Below are positions 37,375 to 50,437 of a stretch of 64,000 bases of DNA, piece after piece (position 1 is the stretch's first letter; each line of letters opens with the position of its first letter). Source of the DNA: Rachycentron canadum (lineage: Eukaryota; Chordata; Actinopteri; Carangiformes; Rachycentridae); assembly GCA_038496675.1 (NCBI GenBank), contig CM076648.1:14752870-14816869 (forward strand), written 5' to 3'. The translations under genes were made by a program, and so were the position numbers. The notes beneath the pieces are model-generated. The model did not search any database and was not told where the DNA came from. It was given only the letters and a program-made list of their open reading frames with translations.

Positions 37375-38949
37375 AGACTGTATAGCAAATGTTATTAACA
37401 TATCCTCTGTGATTACATTGTGATTGGATAGTGCAAAAACACATAAAAGCCAGATGGAAATGCTTCCAGGAGACATTAAAGAACTGATTACCTAAGCAAC
37501 CTCTGATCTCTATGATACAACCTCATGCAGGAAACAGCCTTAAAAATGACCACTGAGTTAAATCAACACTTGACCCAGGCAACAAAGAATCAACATCATC
37601 AGCTTCACAGAGGTTTTACTTATCATGGGACTTTTGTAATTGTAATGTGTTTCGGGGGATACTAATGTAGAAGCCAAGTCGTAAATTTATTACATTAACT
37701 TGCTAGCTGGAATAATTACTGCAGGAATTAATTTGTCAACATTATAACATTTATCTGGAACCAGCTCAATATTTAATTCTAATTTTGGAGAAAAAAAACA
37801 GAGGTTTGCTGCTTTTCTTTTTGTATATCATCATAGATTTTGAGTTTTGTAAAAGGGAAAAAAAAATTGAAGAAATATCTTAATTTCCTGATATTTAATA
37901 GACAAAACAATTTATTGAGAAAATATTCAGGAGACTAATTGATACTATTGAGTACTATGGACACCAAATGCACTACATTCCACAGATATAGTTTCTGTTT
38001 TGTAAGTGGTAATAAACAGGATGACGTGAACTAGGAGGAGAATAGGTTGTGGTTGAGATTGTGTAAAGTTTATTAATTCATATAGTTCCTACCTCCTACC
38101 AGCATTTGGGCCGACATAAAAAATGTAAATTATATCGACCAATTATCTATCTTATCACTATTTTTTACCAGGCACATTACAGTATCCAAAACCCACATAG
38201 ACTAGAGCTTGAGATGTGCTATGTAGAGCACAACGCTTAGGGCTTACTGCTGCGGTGTCAATGTCTTATAGTAGATAATCAGAAACTTTTTTAAGAAAAA
38301 AAACATACCAACCCAGAAAGAGGAAGCACACATTATCTAATTGACTATCTGACAAGTCCCAATGTCAGACAGCTGAACAGGCACAGTAATCAGTCCCTTA
38401 TCAAGGTGAGTGAATAGTTTTAACAGTTCTGTCAGGAACGCTTGTGTCATTTATAACTGATCATTCAGCTGTGACAAAGTTGGCAGCAAAGACACAAACA
38501 GGAAGTGAGCCATACCAGTGCTACAATGCCCCAACCATCATCAGTATTGCTCAGCAGACAAGTAGACAGGTCTTCATTGTACCTGTTTGCAGTGCACTCT
38601 GCTTGATGGACTTCTGCCTGGCTCATGCAACTGCTGCTTCATCAATATCTCCTGTTCAGTGCGTTTAACAGATTGGGGATAAACAGGTCAATTGATGTGT
38701 AATTTTAACTCCTGAATCTGGCAATAATTTTGAGAAAAAGAGAAAAAGTTGTATCTATTGTTATAAAATCAAATGCAGTGTTTGAATTTTCCTCGGCCTA
38801 CAAGAACATTTTTTGATACTGCCCAACAATTTCTGTGCAAAGGGCCCAAGGCTATCCTGTAACTGTTATTTTTTAAAGAGCTGTTGTGAGATGCGTTCCA
38901 AACTAGTAAAAAATATGTTATTATACTATTTATAAAAGACATGTCTTTA
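37375..38949. other. Non-coding stretch
   Basis: No gene is recognised. Short A-runs at 37,792-37,799 and 37,857-37,866 are present. Confidence 0.55.
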
Positions 38950-39400
38950 GCCATATTAGCATTGTGGCTCTCAGAGGAAACGGTGTCAGTCTGTCAACTG
39001 GTTGGTCCACTACTTTGTTTTCAACTTAAATATTTCAACAACTGTTAGACCCCCAGGATATGAATCCTAATGTCTGGTGATCCCTCATTTTTAATCTAGT
39101 GCCACTAATGCGTCACAATTTTGAGTTACTCAGTGAAATGTTTCTTTGGCACAAACCTTGTACAGACATTCATGCTTCCCAGATGATAGTGTACTGATTG
39201 ACTTTTCCTCAGGGGTACTTTGCGCTAATTAGTTCAAATGGTAGCATGTAAACTGTTGAAGCTGAGATTGCGTATGTGGTAAACATGATGACTGCTTAAA
39301 AGCAACGTGTGACATTGTGTAGTTAGTTAGCATTTAGCTCAAAGCATTACTGTGCTTAGAAACAGCCTCACAGAACCGCTAGCATGGCTGCGGACCCTTA
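38950..39400 (-). repeat. Teleost 'gctaac' interspersed repeat, copy 3
   Basis: This copy is inverted relative to copies 1 and 2. It reads 'atttcaacaactgttag', 'ctaatgtctggtgatccctc', 'tttttaatctagtgcca', then 'gttagcatttagctcaaagc', 'actgtgcttagaaacagcct' and 'cacagaaccgctagcatggc'. These are the reverse complements of the blocks in copy 2, in reverse order. Confidence 0.75.
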
Positions 39401-39848
39401 GTGCTGTTCATAGTGCACTACTTGGGAGAATTAACTACACACCCTAACTTAGTGTAGTTAAGTCCCCACACTCTATAGAAATTTGAGCGGGCTGTTACTG
39501 ATTAAACCTACAGAGCACAGTAATTACCAATACAATTATGTAAAGCATCTTTAAAGGAGTGGGATGGAAACAAACACCCTCTGAGACACATTTATTCACA
39601 CTGAGTGCTACGCACTACAGGGAAAAGAAAAAGTGCACACCCAGGAACTCCTTCCTCCATCTCTGCTTCGCTTCATCACTTTTAATTGACAGTTTACATT
39701 TTTCTGGTACAAGACTTCATCACAAGTTACTTTTATACCATTATTACACCAAATGCAACACCCATTTGTACTTAGCAAGAAATACCCTCCTTTATCTCTT
39801 TCAGCCAGCTAAAATGAGAACATATTGATTCCCTATGCCTCAAAGTGG

Positions 39849-39871
39849 CAGTATGCCTGTTAGGCATACTG
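39849..39871 (+). repeat. Perfect 10-bp inverted repeat (hairpin)
   Basis: CAGTATGCCT (39,849-39,858) and AGGCATACTG (39,862-39,871) are exact reverse complements with a 3-base GTT loop. The sequence 'taccgtacg' follows. No function is assigned. Confidence 0.85.
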
Positions 39872-40384
39872 TACCGTACGTCTTCATTAACTTTGAGCAG
39901 TTTGTAACTGTTTCTTGATTATGACACAAGGTACAACTTTCTAAAGCGAGCTGACAGGCACATGACACACACTTCTTTTACCTGGCAACTACTTCCAACT
40001 ACAATATACATGACCACTTGTCAGGTAGATAGATATTAACCCATGATGCATGTCATTATGAACTTTAAAATGGTGACATACTATATTTATACATCAGTGC
40101 TTTGCTTTTACAGATAAGGCAAGCTCCCACATCCCTGAATTTAGTGTGCGATTCAGCTGTTTATTATAGCAATGTCAAAAATATGAACCAGAATCAACCA
40201 TACCTTTCCATGAGAGTAGCAGTTGCACATCTAATAATCTAATAATATAAATAAATTCAGGGCCTGTACCAGTTCATGATTTTGTGCTGCCTGTTTTCTC
40301 GCCTGCATCTTCACCTTTCTCCTTCCTGACTGGAGAAATTTAAGGGTTACTCTCCTGAACTGACACTAAACATATCAAAGGCGC

Positions 40385-40860
40385 AGCATGCTGGGAAAAC
40401 GCATAAAAATATTTACCATGAACTCCAGCGATGGTTCAGAGTCCTGTATTCACTGGCCTCTGTGTCGTAAACATTTCCAGGCTCATCCTCTTGACTGTGC
40501 TTGGGAAGCACAGGGAAGACGTGGGAACATGTGTTGTGAGGAGTCGTTTCTCCAGTTGAGTCACGAACACCAGCTTCGCTCTTTTCCTAGCAACGCGTTT
40601 TATGCTAATTACTAACTAGCTAGCTAGTTAACTAGCTAACTAGCTAGCTAACGCTTTGCTCCGGCCTCTCTCTCTCTCTCTCTCTCTCTCGATCAACACA
40701 TAACTCTGGCTTGTTCCTGAATGGAGTTGCAATACTTTTCTAGCAATAATCTGCCTCAGCAGAGTTTACCCAGAGTTGGTAAGTCAGTACTAGCTACCGC
40801 TGCCACCCGACGCTTCATGTGCAGGTTTCGTTTCGGCGCTTGGTGCCTGCGCCACCTTAA
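40385..40860. promoter_or_regulatory. CpG-enriched block, possible distal promoter or enhancer
   Basis: Unlike the AT-rich flanks, this segment has scattered CpGs and GC-rich words ('gcgcagcatgctgggaaaac', 'cctagcaacgcg', 'tttcgtttcggcgc'). It could be an unannotated promoter (for example of a non-coding RNA) or a regulatory element. No ORF in it has a recognisable domain, and no TATA or exon structure is clear. Confidence 0.3.
40611..40690. repeat. CTAG tetranucleotide palindromic cluster plus (CT)n
   Basis: Repeated CTAG/CTAA units form a largely self-complementary stretch at 40,611-40,652, including the palindrome TAGCTAGTTAACTAGCTA. A CT dinucleotide run follows at 40,666-40,690. This is a simple-sequence feature prone to cruciform formation or slippage. 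Confidence 0.85.
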
Positions 40861-43800
40861 CCTATGACCTCAATTATAAACATACTGTAAAACTGAATGT
40901 ACACACCACAGTGTTATCAGTTGTGTTAATGGTATGTTGAGAGTAGATGTTAAGATACTGTAACTTACAACATATGGATAATGTTGCTTTTAAATTGCAA
41001 ATCCACTGTAAATGCATCTTCTTTTACTAGAGATTGCACAAGAAGCAGGTATTTGAGTTTTGCAGACTGGATTTGAAATATTTTCAGCAATATATAAAAC
41101 ACATAGGTGGCAGCAATAAGATTCAAAACACAAAGTTAATAACATCCACAAAGTCCACATCATGGCCCAGTAAGAAATGTTTCAAGCACATGTTTGATAA
41201 CATGAGTTAATTTGAGATTATTTTCTATTACAAGATGAACTTGTTTTTTCCAAGTTGTCCTCCTTAGCACATGTGTTGAATTATTTGCTTTGTGAGCCAC
41301 AATAAGAGAACAATCAACAAAAAAGAATCATTCAGATTTTCTTGTCCTGAAGAGCTACAACTGGGATTTAAAAAGCTATTGCAGCCAGACAATGCTGCAT
41401 TTTTCATTATTTGAATTGGACCAGCTACTTTATTTTTAACCTGGTTGTGTACACTTGCATGCCTCGAAACAGACATACATCATAAAGAAACAGAGGTTGG
41501 ACTGGAATACTACTGAAGCAAGGGGCCATGTAATTCACTGCTTATGAGTTTATTGTGGATGTTTTATGGGAAGAACACAACTCATTAGTCAACAGTTGTG
41601 GTTACATTTTGCTGATGTTGGTGTGTGTAACGTGTAGATTGTAACAGACAACGTGATCCTCAGTTAGTGGGGAGAGGAAACTCATTAGGAAACAATTACA
41701 GTCACGCATTCTTCTGAATTCCCACAGAGCAGTCTCACTGGTTGTCTCAGGTTGCAGAGTAAAAATCTGGAACGGAAAAAAAGAAACTGCGTCTCTCTGC
41801 ACCTGGGATTCCTCCTGCAGACATCTCCACCAGCTGCAGCCCCTTAAAGACTGGATGTAATAGTTACATTTAAATATCTATTATACATAAAATAGCAAAT
41901 GGTTTCCAGTCAGAGGTAACTCATTAAACCTGTTGCCACTACAACCCGCACATGGATGAGTGGTAGAGGGTGGATGGTTGGGATATCCAGTGCCCCTCTT
42001 TGGAAACCAAGAGCCAGGTTTAGACCCAGAGGTCTAAACACTAATTTTTGTGTTTCATGTGTATCCAGATTACTAGATAAACAGGCATTAACATAAAGAC
42101 TATATTGTATAATTTTACAGCACTTACTATCAATAAAAATGTCAATAAAAATCAATCAAACGACATAACTTCACGATTGCTCATAAAGAACAGCTGTTTC
42201 TTATGAGCTTTTGCAAGTTATGACAGCCACAATTTGAATATATGTTTTCATCCAGATTGTGGATCTACACCTATTTCAATCTGCAGCTGCATAAGACATT
42301 AGAGATGAGAAACTCTCCAGGCAAATAACCAACAGTTGCTCTTAAAGTGGTCAGTCACGTGACGTTGTTTGCTGTATTCAGTGTGCAAACAGGATCATTG
42401 GCAACCCCTGCATCAGACATCACACTATGCAAAATGAATGACAACAGCATGTGACACCATTTTCTCAGCTATATCTGTGCTTTTGGAAATGTAGCCATAG
42501 GGAAGAGTGACATTTTCTATTCTGCATCTCATTTGCTAAACATAAATTGTATGTTGTCATCTGATAATACCTTATCACTCTGGGCAGGTATTTGAATGCT
42601 AAAAGCTTGTGTTGCCTGTAAAATGATGTGTGGAGTCACCCTGGCATTTCCTCAACAAAAGTAAATCATTGCAATGTGTTGGCATGCAGCAAAACACAGA
42701 AAAAACCTCCAACTTAAACTGTATTATCTGGCAAGATTCGTGTAGCTGTTTTGATGTAGCTATTTTGACAATTATGTTTCACAGATATACAGTAATGTTA
42801 TCATTCAGTTCCTACAATAACAAACATTTCATCTACTCCAAGGCTGAAAAGAAAAGTGTGCATGTACCAAATTAGCATTAAATGAAGGTGTAATTGCCCA
42901 ATACCAAAAAAAAAAAAAAAAGAAAGGCCCAATACCAATGTACTTCCTGGTAATGACTCCTGAACCCCCACAGACTTCACTGACCTGGTAAGAGATAGCA
43001 TGTGAGAGGCTCTGTATATAAAGCTGAATGGGACAGCAGTTTGTGGCATATCACATTACTTTGATCACCGAAGTATGTTGCATTATTTGTATATTTGTTG
43101 TTCTGCTGAAAACAAAATTACCATCATAGGACAAATGACACATAGTTCTGGCTTTGAATCACCAGTGAGCTACCTTATGTGTTTATCTTTTCATATATAT
43201 TTGTTAACTGTTCATCTATCTTATTCCTTTTTTCTATTTTGGTGGTTGTTTACTGTTTTTTTTTCTTCCAGGTGTCCCCTGGTAACCACAGTAACCCTGT
43301 GTTTAACCTCATAATGGTGTGAATTATGGGTAATTCCCTCAGGCAAAGTCTGCAGAAATGTGAACTTACAGAAAGTGTGTATAAAGTACCCAAAATGCCT
43401 GCTAGAGAGCCCTTGTGGACTTAGCGGGAATGCATCTCAACACCTGTGAGTCTGTGAGGGCAGACATTGGGACTTGGCCATAGTTCACAGGAGGTAAGCT
43501 TGTTTGTTTCTTTTCAGACATATTATTTTGTGCCAACTTGGCTATATCAGTCCAGAAGAATACAAACTACCCCGTTATAACTACCAGTTGAGGTATTTAA
43601 CTGATGTATTATTTACAAGGTAAATAGGAGGTGAATGCAGTATTATGAAGACAAAGAGACTTGGGGTTAGTTTCTTTCACTGAAGTTTGACAGACACTTT
43701 CTCATTTTCATTTCTTTCTTTCTGTTTCTTTCCACCAGTGCCTATACCCAACATCATAATTCATTTTTGTAATTACAGGACAAATTTATGGCACCTCATT

Positions 43801-46384
43801 CTGAGGGAATGAGTCCCTCTCTGTTGTAGACCAGTGATTAGTTGGTAAGTGGATAAGTAGATAAGTAGGTGTGTTTTACATGAAAGCGTAGCTGCAACAG
43901 TGGCTGCACACCTACAGGATGATCTTAGTATTTTGACAGTGTAATTCAGGGTATTTCAGCTGAGAGGTGTCTTTGTTTGTTTTTTTTTTGTTTTTTTTTG
44001 TCTCTCTGTATCTTTGTTAAATATGATGTAAAACATTTAGCTAGTTCATTTTGGCAGAACCCCAGACTAAACAAGAGCCTTGAACTTCTTACTGTCCCCA
44101 TATCTGATTATTAATACAAATTCTCCAACAAGCACAATCTCCACATTTTTTTTTTTCAGGAGACATATCCAGTATGTTATATGATATATTTAGTCTAAAT
44201 ACATGTGCCTTAAAAGCAAAATAAGTAAGTCAAATACAAAGCCATATTTTTAATGAAAGGTGCTATATATAATTCTAATTCCTCAAGCTATGGCTTAGTC
44301 AAAGTAATCACAATATTGAATAACTGGCAAATTACATTATTCCTAAGATACTATCCTTTTTTAGATATTGTATGTGCATACTTTAATGCAACCCCATAAA
44401 GGAGCCGCTCTAATGAGCTGTTGATACAGAGTAAAACAAAACACAAAACACAGGGGAAAAAATAAATTTTTTGACTTCTTTGACTCAGTGATTCAATGGA
44501 TAGAAGGGAAAGGATCTCAGACGGAAAAGACCTGACTTTGAGAATTTAATCAAATTAGTGTTTGAATAAATTTTCATCAGTATTCTTTGCTAATTTTGCA
44601 CAGTGCAGCCCATTCACACTGATTTGGTCAATTTTTGTGGGGAAAAAAGTATTTCGTAACAACTATTGACAACAGAGAAGCAGACTTAAATGCTCACATC
44701 TGACTCTATGTTGAATTTCTAGGCAGAACAGAATCAGTAAAGACGCGCAGTAACTGTGTAAATGACTAATTAGCCACATCCTCTTTGTAAATGTGGAGCT
44801 GCCTGGCTAATGCATGACAAAAACTTCCATGTAGAAGTTTGACCTTTAGAATGACACATTAGAGTCTCAGTATATACATAGACATTTTCTTGCCATCGTC
44901 CCTCTTGTCATGAGCTGTCTTCACAGCCAGAGTTGCAATTACTATTGGAAATAAATGAGTTGAATGTGCGTTACAGTCACTAGTTGATTCAGACATTTCC
45001 AAGATGTGGTCACTATACATCTACAGTTGTACATGTGGCCCCACATGGAATCATTAAACCTTCCACATTTTATTTTAGAAATTTTACAGCCTAATAAAAG
45101 GTGTGTCACAATATATCTCTTTGACAATAATATCTAATCGCTTTTGAGTAACTGAAAATAGGAATCTTATGGGCAGTAATAAACACTTCAAAGCTGTGGT
45201 GTCTTGCATTTATATATGTCAACCAATTACTCTGAACAGAGATAAAAGATACAATACTGCAAATTATAATTGCCTGAGACATTCAGTCTATTTTAGAGTT
45301 TCTGCTGAAAGACGAGCTTTAAGCACAAATTGTTGCAACTGTGAAAAATATAATGTTTCATAGGATCTGAAAAAGTGTGGTGGTGGTGCTAGAGTGCACA
45401 AGTATTTTATAACATGCTATCTCTTCATTCATACTGCACAAGTTCAAATCAACAGGTTCACTGAGCAGAGAAAGATCTTGGTCAACTTCCTTCCCCTGGT
45501 TTGTAGCAGCTTTGACCAGGATCCATTTCAGCCACTATAGGCAGGCTTCTAGCTTTCACATCAGTAAGAAAAGAGAATGGGAGGGAATATTTGACCTTTT
45601 TCGGTGCACAGTCTGTAAAGTGATATGAGATTCAAATGTGTCAGGGAGAAGGAAAAAATGAGGTGAGACAGGAAGCAAAGGGAGAGAGCAAATTACAGTT
45701 GGGGGTGGGGGGTGGGTTTGAAGACAGGAAAAATGTTTCTTATAAGGGATACCTTGCACTTTTGGGATCTTAAAACTCTAATCTACCTAGGATATCTTCT
45801 TTGATCAAGCAATGTGTCAGTCAATGTTCAAAGGATTATTATGAATGGCATTATACCTCTCAAATGTCAACCACCAGTAAAGGAAGTGCTGGGTGCACGA
45901 AAATGTCTTCAAAATGGTTTTACTAAAATAAGGAAAGCTCAGCAGCAACCATGGGTTGTCTTTGTCTTTGCGGTTGCCATATGGTGAATCAAAAAATTAC
46001 CTTGAGAAAGCCCAAAGCTGTAATGTTCTGTCCCGAACATATCAAAGTACCTTGTCACTACCTTGTTAAGCGATATAACAACAGTTCCTCAAGGGGATTC
46101 AAAGTTTGATTTCACTGAAATCCCTTTCAAAGAAATGAAAAACATTTCCGATCCAAATTTTAGCACCCATGCATCTAAACTTTTAAGCTGGAGACGCTTG
46201 ATTAGAAGCTCTGATTAGTATTCAGGGTCCACAGCATGTGTGATGCCAATTATCCACTGGGTCATTACCACTCATGAGAGAAGTTGCACGGTTTTAGGCA
46301 AAAAGGCCTAAATTTTCATCAGCAGTTGCAGTGACTCTTTGGTGCAATTGACAAGGAACAAATGATACCAGTGCACTGAGTGAG

Positions 46385-46385
<1 letters not shown>
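40861..46385. other. Non-coding stretch
   Basis: No supported gene is seen. A-rich or T-rich runs lie at 42,906-42,921, 43,979-43,999 and 44,148-44,157. A G-rich run at 45,700-45,717 ('gggggtggggggtgggt') could form a quadruplex on the + strand. Short ORFs lack domains. Confidence 0.5.
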
Positions 46386-46429
<44 letters not shown>

Positions 46430-46442
46430 TATTTATTTATTT
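46386..46442. repeat. (TA)n microsatellite followed by (TTTA)n
   Basis: A TA dinucleotide array runs to about 46,421, followed by AT-rich sequence with TTTA-like units to about 46,442. Confidence 0.9.
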
Positions 46443-49049
46443 ATTTACTGTATAAGTACAGTAAAAAGTGAGCTAAGCCATGGAAAGAGAAGATGCTTAC
46501 TTTCTATTTATGCATTGCCAAAACATTGTGAGTAGATGATGAAAGACAGAGGCAGAGAAAAGAAACCATGGTGTCCATGAGAAAGTTTTGGTCATGAGTA
46601 AAACTGCTAAAAAAGACTTGATTATTGCCAATTATTTATATTGCCAAAGTCCAATTTGAAGTGCTAACACTCGCTTGGCTGGCAGATGGTACACTAGCAC
46701 AAGCAGCAGGATTCAGCTCATGTGGTAATGGTCCCACTGATGTTTTTGTCAGGTAGTTAGCTGATTACAGGAAAGTGGAAAGTAAAGAATAGAAATAAGT
46801 ATTTATACAGTTACTGTTTCATTTAAGAGGATGTACGGCATTTTATTTAATTGTGTTTACATATTACAAGTAGTAGTAGCTGATTAGAGTTCCTCTATCT
46901 GCATTACTTCATTTCTGAGCATGCAAGCACTGTGGAAAGGGGCAGCAAATTCAAAAATTCAACAGCTCTCACACTCGAAAATGGCCTCTGCTTCATGAAT
47001 GTTTCTCACACGAAAGAGTTTTTCTCACCTACATTACTGAGAACTCTCACAGAGAATAACCCCAATTATGTTAAAGCATAAAGCTTGTGCATCCGGAGAC
47101 ACAAACTTTTTTAAATTGAATTTCTGGAACTCGCTCTTCTCCAGACCAAGATGTGTCATTATAAAGAACTACATTACAACAATATTCTCTGTAAGAATAT
47201 CCTCACAGTGAGAACTGTTTCCTCACTGGGAATGTTGCTATTAAAATGTCATGTTCCAGTAACAATAATGTTCTCTCTGTGATGTTCTCGAAAGGTGACA
47301 GAAAGTTACCCCAAATCCATGTGATAACACAGTATGAGCAAATAGTTTCTTCATATAGTTAAGCAAAAACTTTCAAAATAAAATGTCTTGGTCTTGATTA
47401 CTCTCTCATAAGGGAAACAACCACTCAGACAAACTCTGCTGTAAGACTCTCAAGCTTTCAACCGCATTTGCTGCTTCCTGGCTGAGTATCAGTGCTGAAG
47501 CTGTGACACGAACTGTTTAAGTTTTTCCAGCACCAGGCTCTCAGACCTTGTTTAAGTTAGAAAATACATAAATTACCTGTTTGACCTTGTACTTTAATGG
47601 ACACGAAAGATAAACATATTTGTTCCTTGTATTATTCATGAAGCCAATTCAACAGCATGAACAAGTCAATAAGTCAGTGTGAGAATCAAACCAAGGTGAA
47701 TAGTGTGATTGACTGCACCTGGTATATAGGGAATCATAAGGCCTTAGGATCGGGCACTTCCCTTAGGCTCTCTCTTCGATGTGAGATTGTAGGAGGTACA
47801 CCACAAGACCTAGAGCATATATTAGCATACTACATTATTCATCACTCGTCAGGAACTTGACTGGCAGAAACATTAGCTGCAGTCAGTTCAAAACAGACTA
47901 AATAAGGAGATAACAAACCTGAGAGACAGGGTAAATTTGGAATTAGGAGCTGCCCGGCACCTCTTCTGGTGTTTGAGTCAAGGTCATGTGACACATGATC
48001 ACAGTAGAAACCCCTAACAAAGACTGCTATTTTCCTAAGGTCAAATAATAAGGTTTTACTGATATAGATTACATAACATGAACATAATACATCTCTTTTG
48101 ATTTGATGAAGACTGTATCTTAACAGTTGCTGCACAAGGTGTGGGTATTTCAAAGGATACTTCCTGTCCAGTACTTCCAATCACGACATAATGGTACTTT
48201 AGAGACCTGGCAATGTTTCTCATTTCTAATTCTAGCTTTCCAGAAAAACCCAATAGCCTCACACTCACCCACATACACTCCCAGTAAGCAAGTAAAAGCA
48301 AGTGATGAGTTCCTAATGACTCCAGCTGGCCAGCAGAGCAAGAAAGTGTTTCACCACTGTACACAGTTATGTTGTCACTTCATCCTCTACATCAGCGTGT
48401 CAGACTTTAAACTGAAGTGACAGATCACTCCTTTTGCTGCTCTCTCTCAGCAAAGGACACTGATGGCTGGATCCAGAGGCAGAAAGGTCAGGCACCGGGT
48501 TGGTTGTGCTAACGAACTGCTGACGAGGCAATAAGCCTGCCTCTCTGGAGACATTTGCCACCTAGTTCTCACCTCAACGGTGTGGGTCTCAAGTCCTCTG
48601 CATCACCTCCATTACCATTTGCCAACACTTGAGTCCTCTCACTGTTGCTGTCCCCTCATTCACAAGACACAAAGTTGCCCATTGTGTCATTTATTGTGCT
48701 GTGGCTCTTCGTGGCCGTTAATGAGCACAAATGAACTCTTAGTTCAGAAATGTACAGCTGGTTATACATGGCAAAGATTTGAAGATTACAGCTGAGGCTC
48801 AGGCATTAGTGAAGGTCCACCTCAAGATGGCAGTGTTCACCATGGCAGAGTGATCAGCCTTTAAGCTCAACAGCTTGCCTCTCTCCGCAGCAGCAGAGAC
48901 AGAGCCGTGGACGGAATAGAAGGTTATCTACTGCATTGATATTAAGTAATGATTGGATGGCAGTGGGCAATAAAGGATGGCTGGATGTGTATGGCTGACT
49001 CTTATTTCCATTTGATTCAACCTGCTGTTTTCCAGTTACCTCGTGTCAC
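46443..49049. other. Non-coding flank upstream of pcdh9
   Basis: No gene is recognised. The segment at about 48,560-48,900 has higher GC content and could be an upstream regulatory element. The overlapping ORFs on both strands at 47,840-48,420 show no domain. Confidence 0.5.
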
Positions 49050-49066
49050 TTCTGACATGTCGTTTT

Positions 49067-49111
49067 AGAGAGAGAGAGAGAGAGGGAGAGAGAGGTGGGG
49101 GGTGGGTGGGG
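49067..49111. repeat. (GA)n followed by a G-rich tract
   Basis: A GA repeat leads into 'ggtggggggtgggtgggggt', which has enough G-runs for an intramolecular quadruplex on the + strand. It lies about 1 kb upstream of the inferred pcdh9 first exon. Confidence 0.8.
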
Positions 49112-49790
49112 GTCAGCTGCACAGTTCAGCCTCCTCTTGTTGCTTTGAAACTTGTCAAGTAAGCTCATCTGCGGTTATGGGCCAATTCCAAAGTCACATC
49201 ACAGCCTCCTCAGATCATCACAGCACTAGCACGAGGTAGTTAACCTAAAAAAAAAAGAAAAGAAAAAGAAAGAAATGCAATTCGCCCATAATGCACAAAG
49301 CGCTCACACCACATGCCGCTGAAGACCCTATAGCTTTGATGACTGGGATAACTGTCAAGGTTATATCTCACGGACAAATGCAGGCTGGCTGCAGGTTTGC
49401 CAAGTGTGGCGGACAGAGTGTGGATATGGACCCGGTGAAACACGCTCAGACAACGGCTTCTCTGTCTGGAGAGCAATTATTAGTGACTCTCGCACAAGGC
49501 TTGTATTGTATATAGCTTGTGTTTAATCTTGGCAAGTCATATGCACGGGAAAAGCGTTGCAAAGCACCTTTTCACTCATGTGGGCTTTTTTTTTTTTTTT
49601 TTTTTTACGTCCACTCCAATTAGTGTAGCCTACCTGACAACAGCCTAACAGGTTGGCTTGTGCTTTTGATGCGTCCCTTTAGAGCCAATGACTGCTACCT
49701 GCCTTTATATAATCACCCACTGAGTAAAAGCTAACGGACAGCCACCCCCTTTTTTTCTTTTTTTTTTCTTTATATCATCATCAGTACTAG
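49112..49790. other. Upstream flank of pcdh9, non-repetitive
   Basis: No gene is seen. The segment at about 49,260-49,520 has mixed GC content and looks non-repetitive, which makes it a candidate proximal regulatory element. A T-run lies at 49,588-49,607. Confidence 0.45.
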
Positions 49791-49792
49791 CA

Positions 49793-49848
49793 GCTTCATC
49801 ATCATCATCATCAACATCATCATCATCATCATCACCCCCCCCCCCCCC
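49793..49848. repeat. (ATC)n microsatellite and C-run
   Basis: ATC triplets run from about 49,793 to 49,834 with one AAC interruption. A run of C extends to about 49,848. They mark the edge of the GC-rich promoter zone. Confidence 0.9.
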
Positions 49849-49884
49849 AAGCCTCGGGGTGTTTTTTGGTTAAGCGTCTCTGCA

Positions 49885-50240
49885 GCCTGCAGCATCTTCA
49901 CGGAGCACCTCGCCGCGGACGACCCTCCGGTCCGCATTAAGTGACGTGACTTCGGGCCAATCGTGGCGCTGCTCGGGATGCCGACGCCACTGAACGAGAG
50001 GGGCGGTGTCCAATGAAGAGGGTCGGCGGGGTATGGAGGTGGGGAGAGGGAGGTGTGTGTGTGTATGGGGGGGTGGGTGAAGCGTCGGTGTGGTGTACTT
50101 CACCACCCCTCCTATGGGTTTACAGAGAGTTAGTGCAAGATATTCTGCTCTGGGAGTGAGAGTGCAAGGATAAACGGCACACAGACGCTGCGCATCGGTG
50201 TCACACTGAACAGCCTTTTTATATAGGTTAGGTATCTTCC
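49885..50240 (+). promoter_or_regulatory. pcdh9: CpG-island promoter of pcdh9 (inferred)
   Basis: CpG density rises sharply from about 49,885 ('cacctcgccgcggacgacc', 'gacgtgacttcgggccaatc', 'ggcgctgctcgggatgccga'). There are two CCAAT boxes (in 'gggccaatcg' and 'gtgtccaatg'), a GC box (GGGGCGG at about 50,000-50,006), a CRE-like GTGACGTGAC, and a TATA-like TTTATATAG at 50,218-50,226. The block sits immediately upstream of a probable non-coding exon and about 2 kb before the pcdh9 start codon. The TATA-like box would place transcription start near 50,250, but CpG promoters often start at several places. This is inference from sequence only. Confidence 0.65.
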
Positions 50241-50302
50241 AAGTGGGATCGACTCTGAGATTTCACTGCTGTTTTTTTTTTTTCGCCTGTGTGTGTGCTC
50301 AA

Positions 50303-50437
50303 ATGTCTTCATGATCTTTTTTAACCTTGTCTCTGCGTCGGCTGATTATTGATGGAGCTCTGCGAACTTGAAACATGACGGGACACGAGTGTCTCTTCTT
50401 GCGTTCACCTCGTCGGCGGCTTCACCTTAACAGGTAG
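50303..50437 (+). promoter_or_regulatory. Chain of four overlapping upstream ORFs
   Basis: Four uORFs follow one another with overlapping stop and start codons: 50,303-50,314 (3 codons), 50,311-50,352 (13 codons), 50,352-50,378 (8 codons) and 50,375-50,437 (20 codons). The junctions are ATGA, TGATG and ATGA. If the first exon starts upstream of 50,303, scanning or terminating ribosomes would meet them in turn, which could restrain pcdh9 translation. The ORFs are seen directly; the regulatory role is inferred. Confidence 0.5.
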
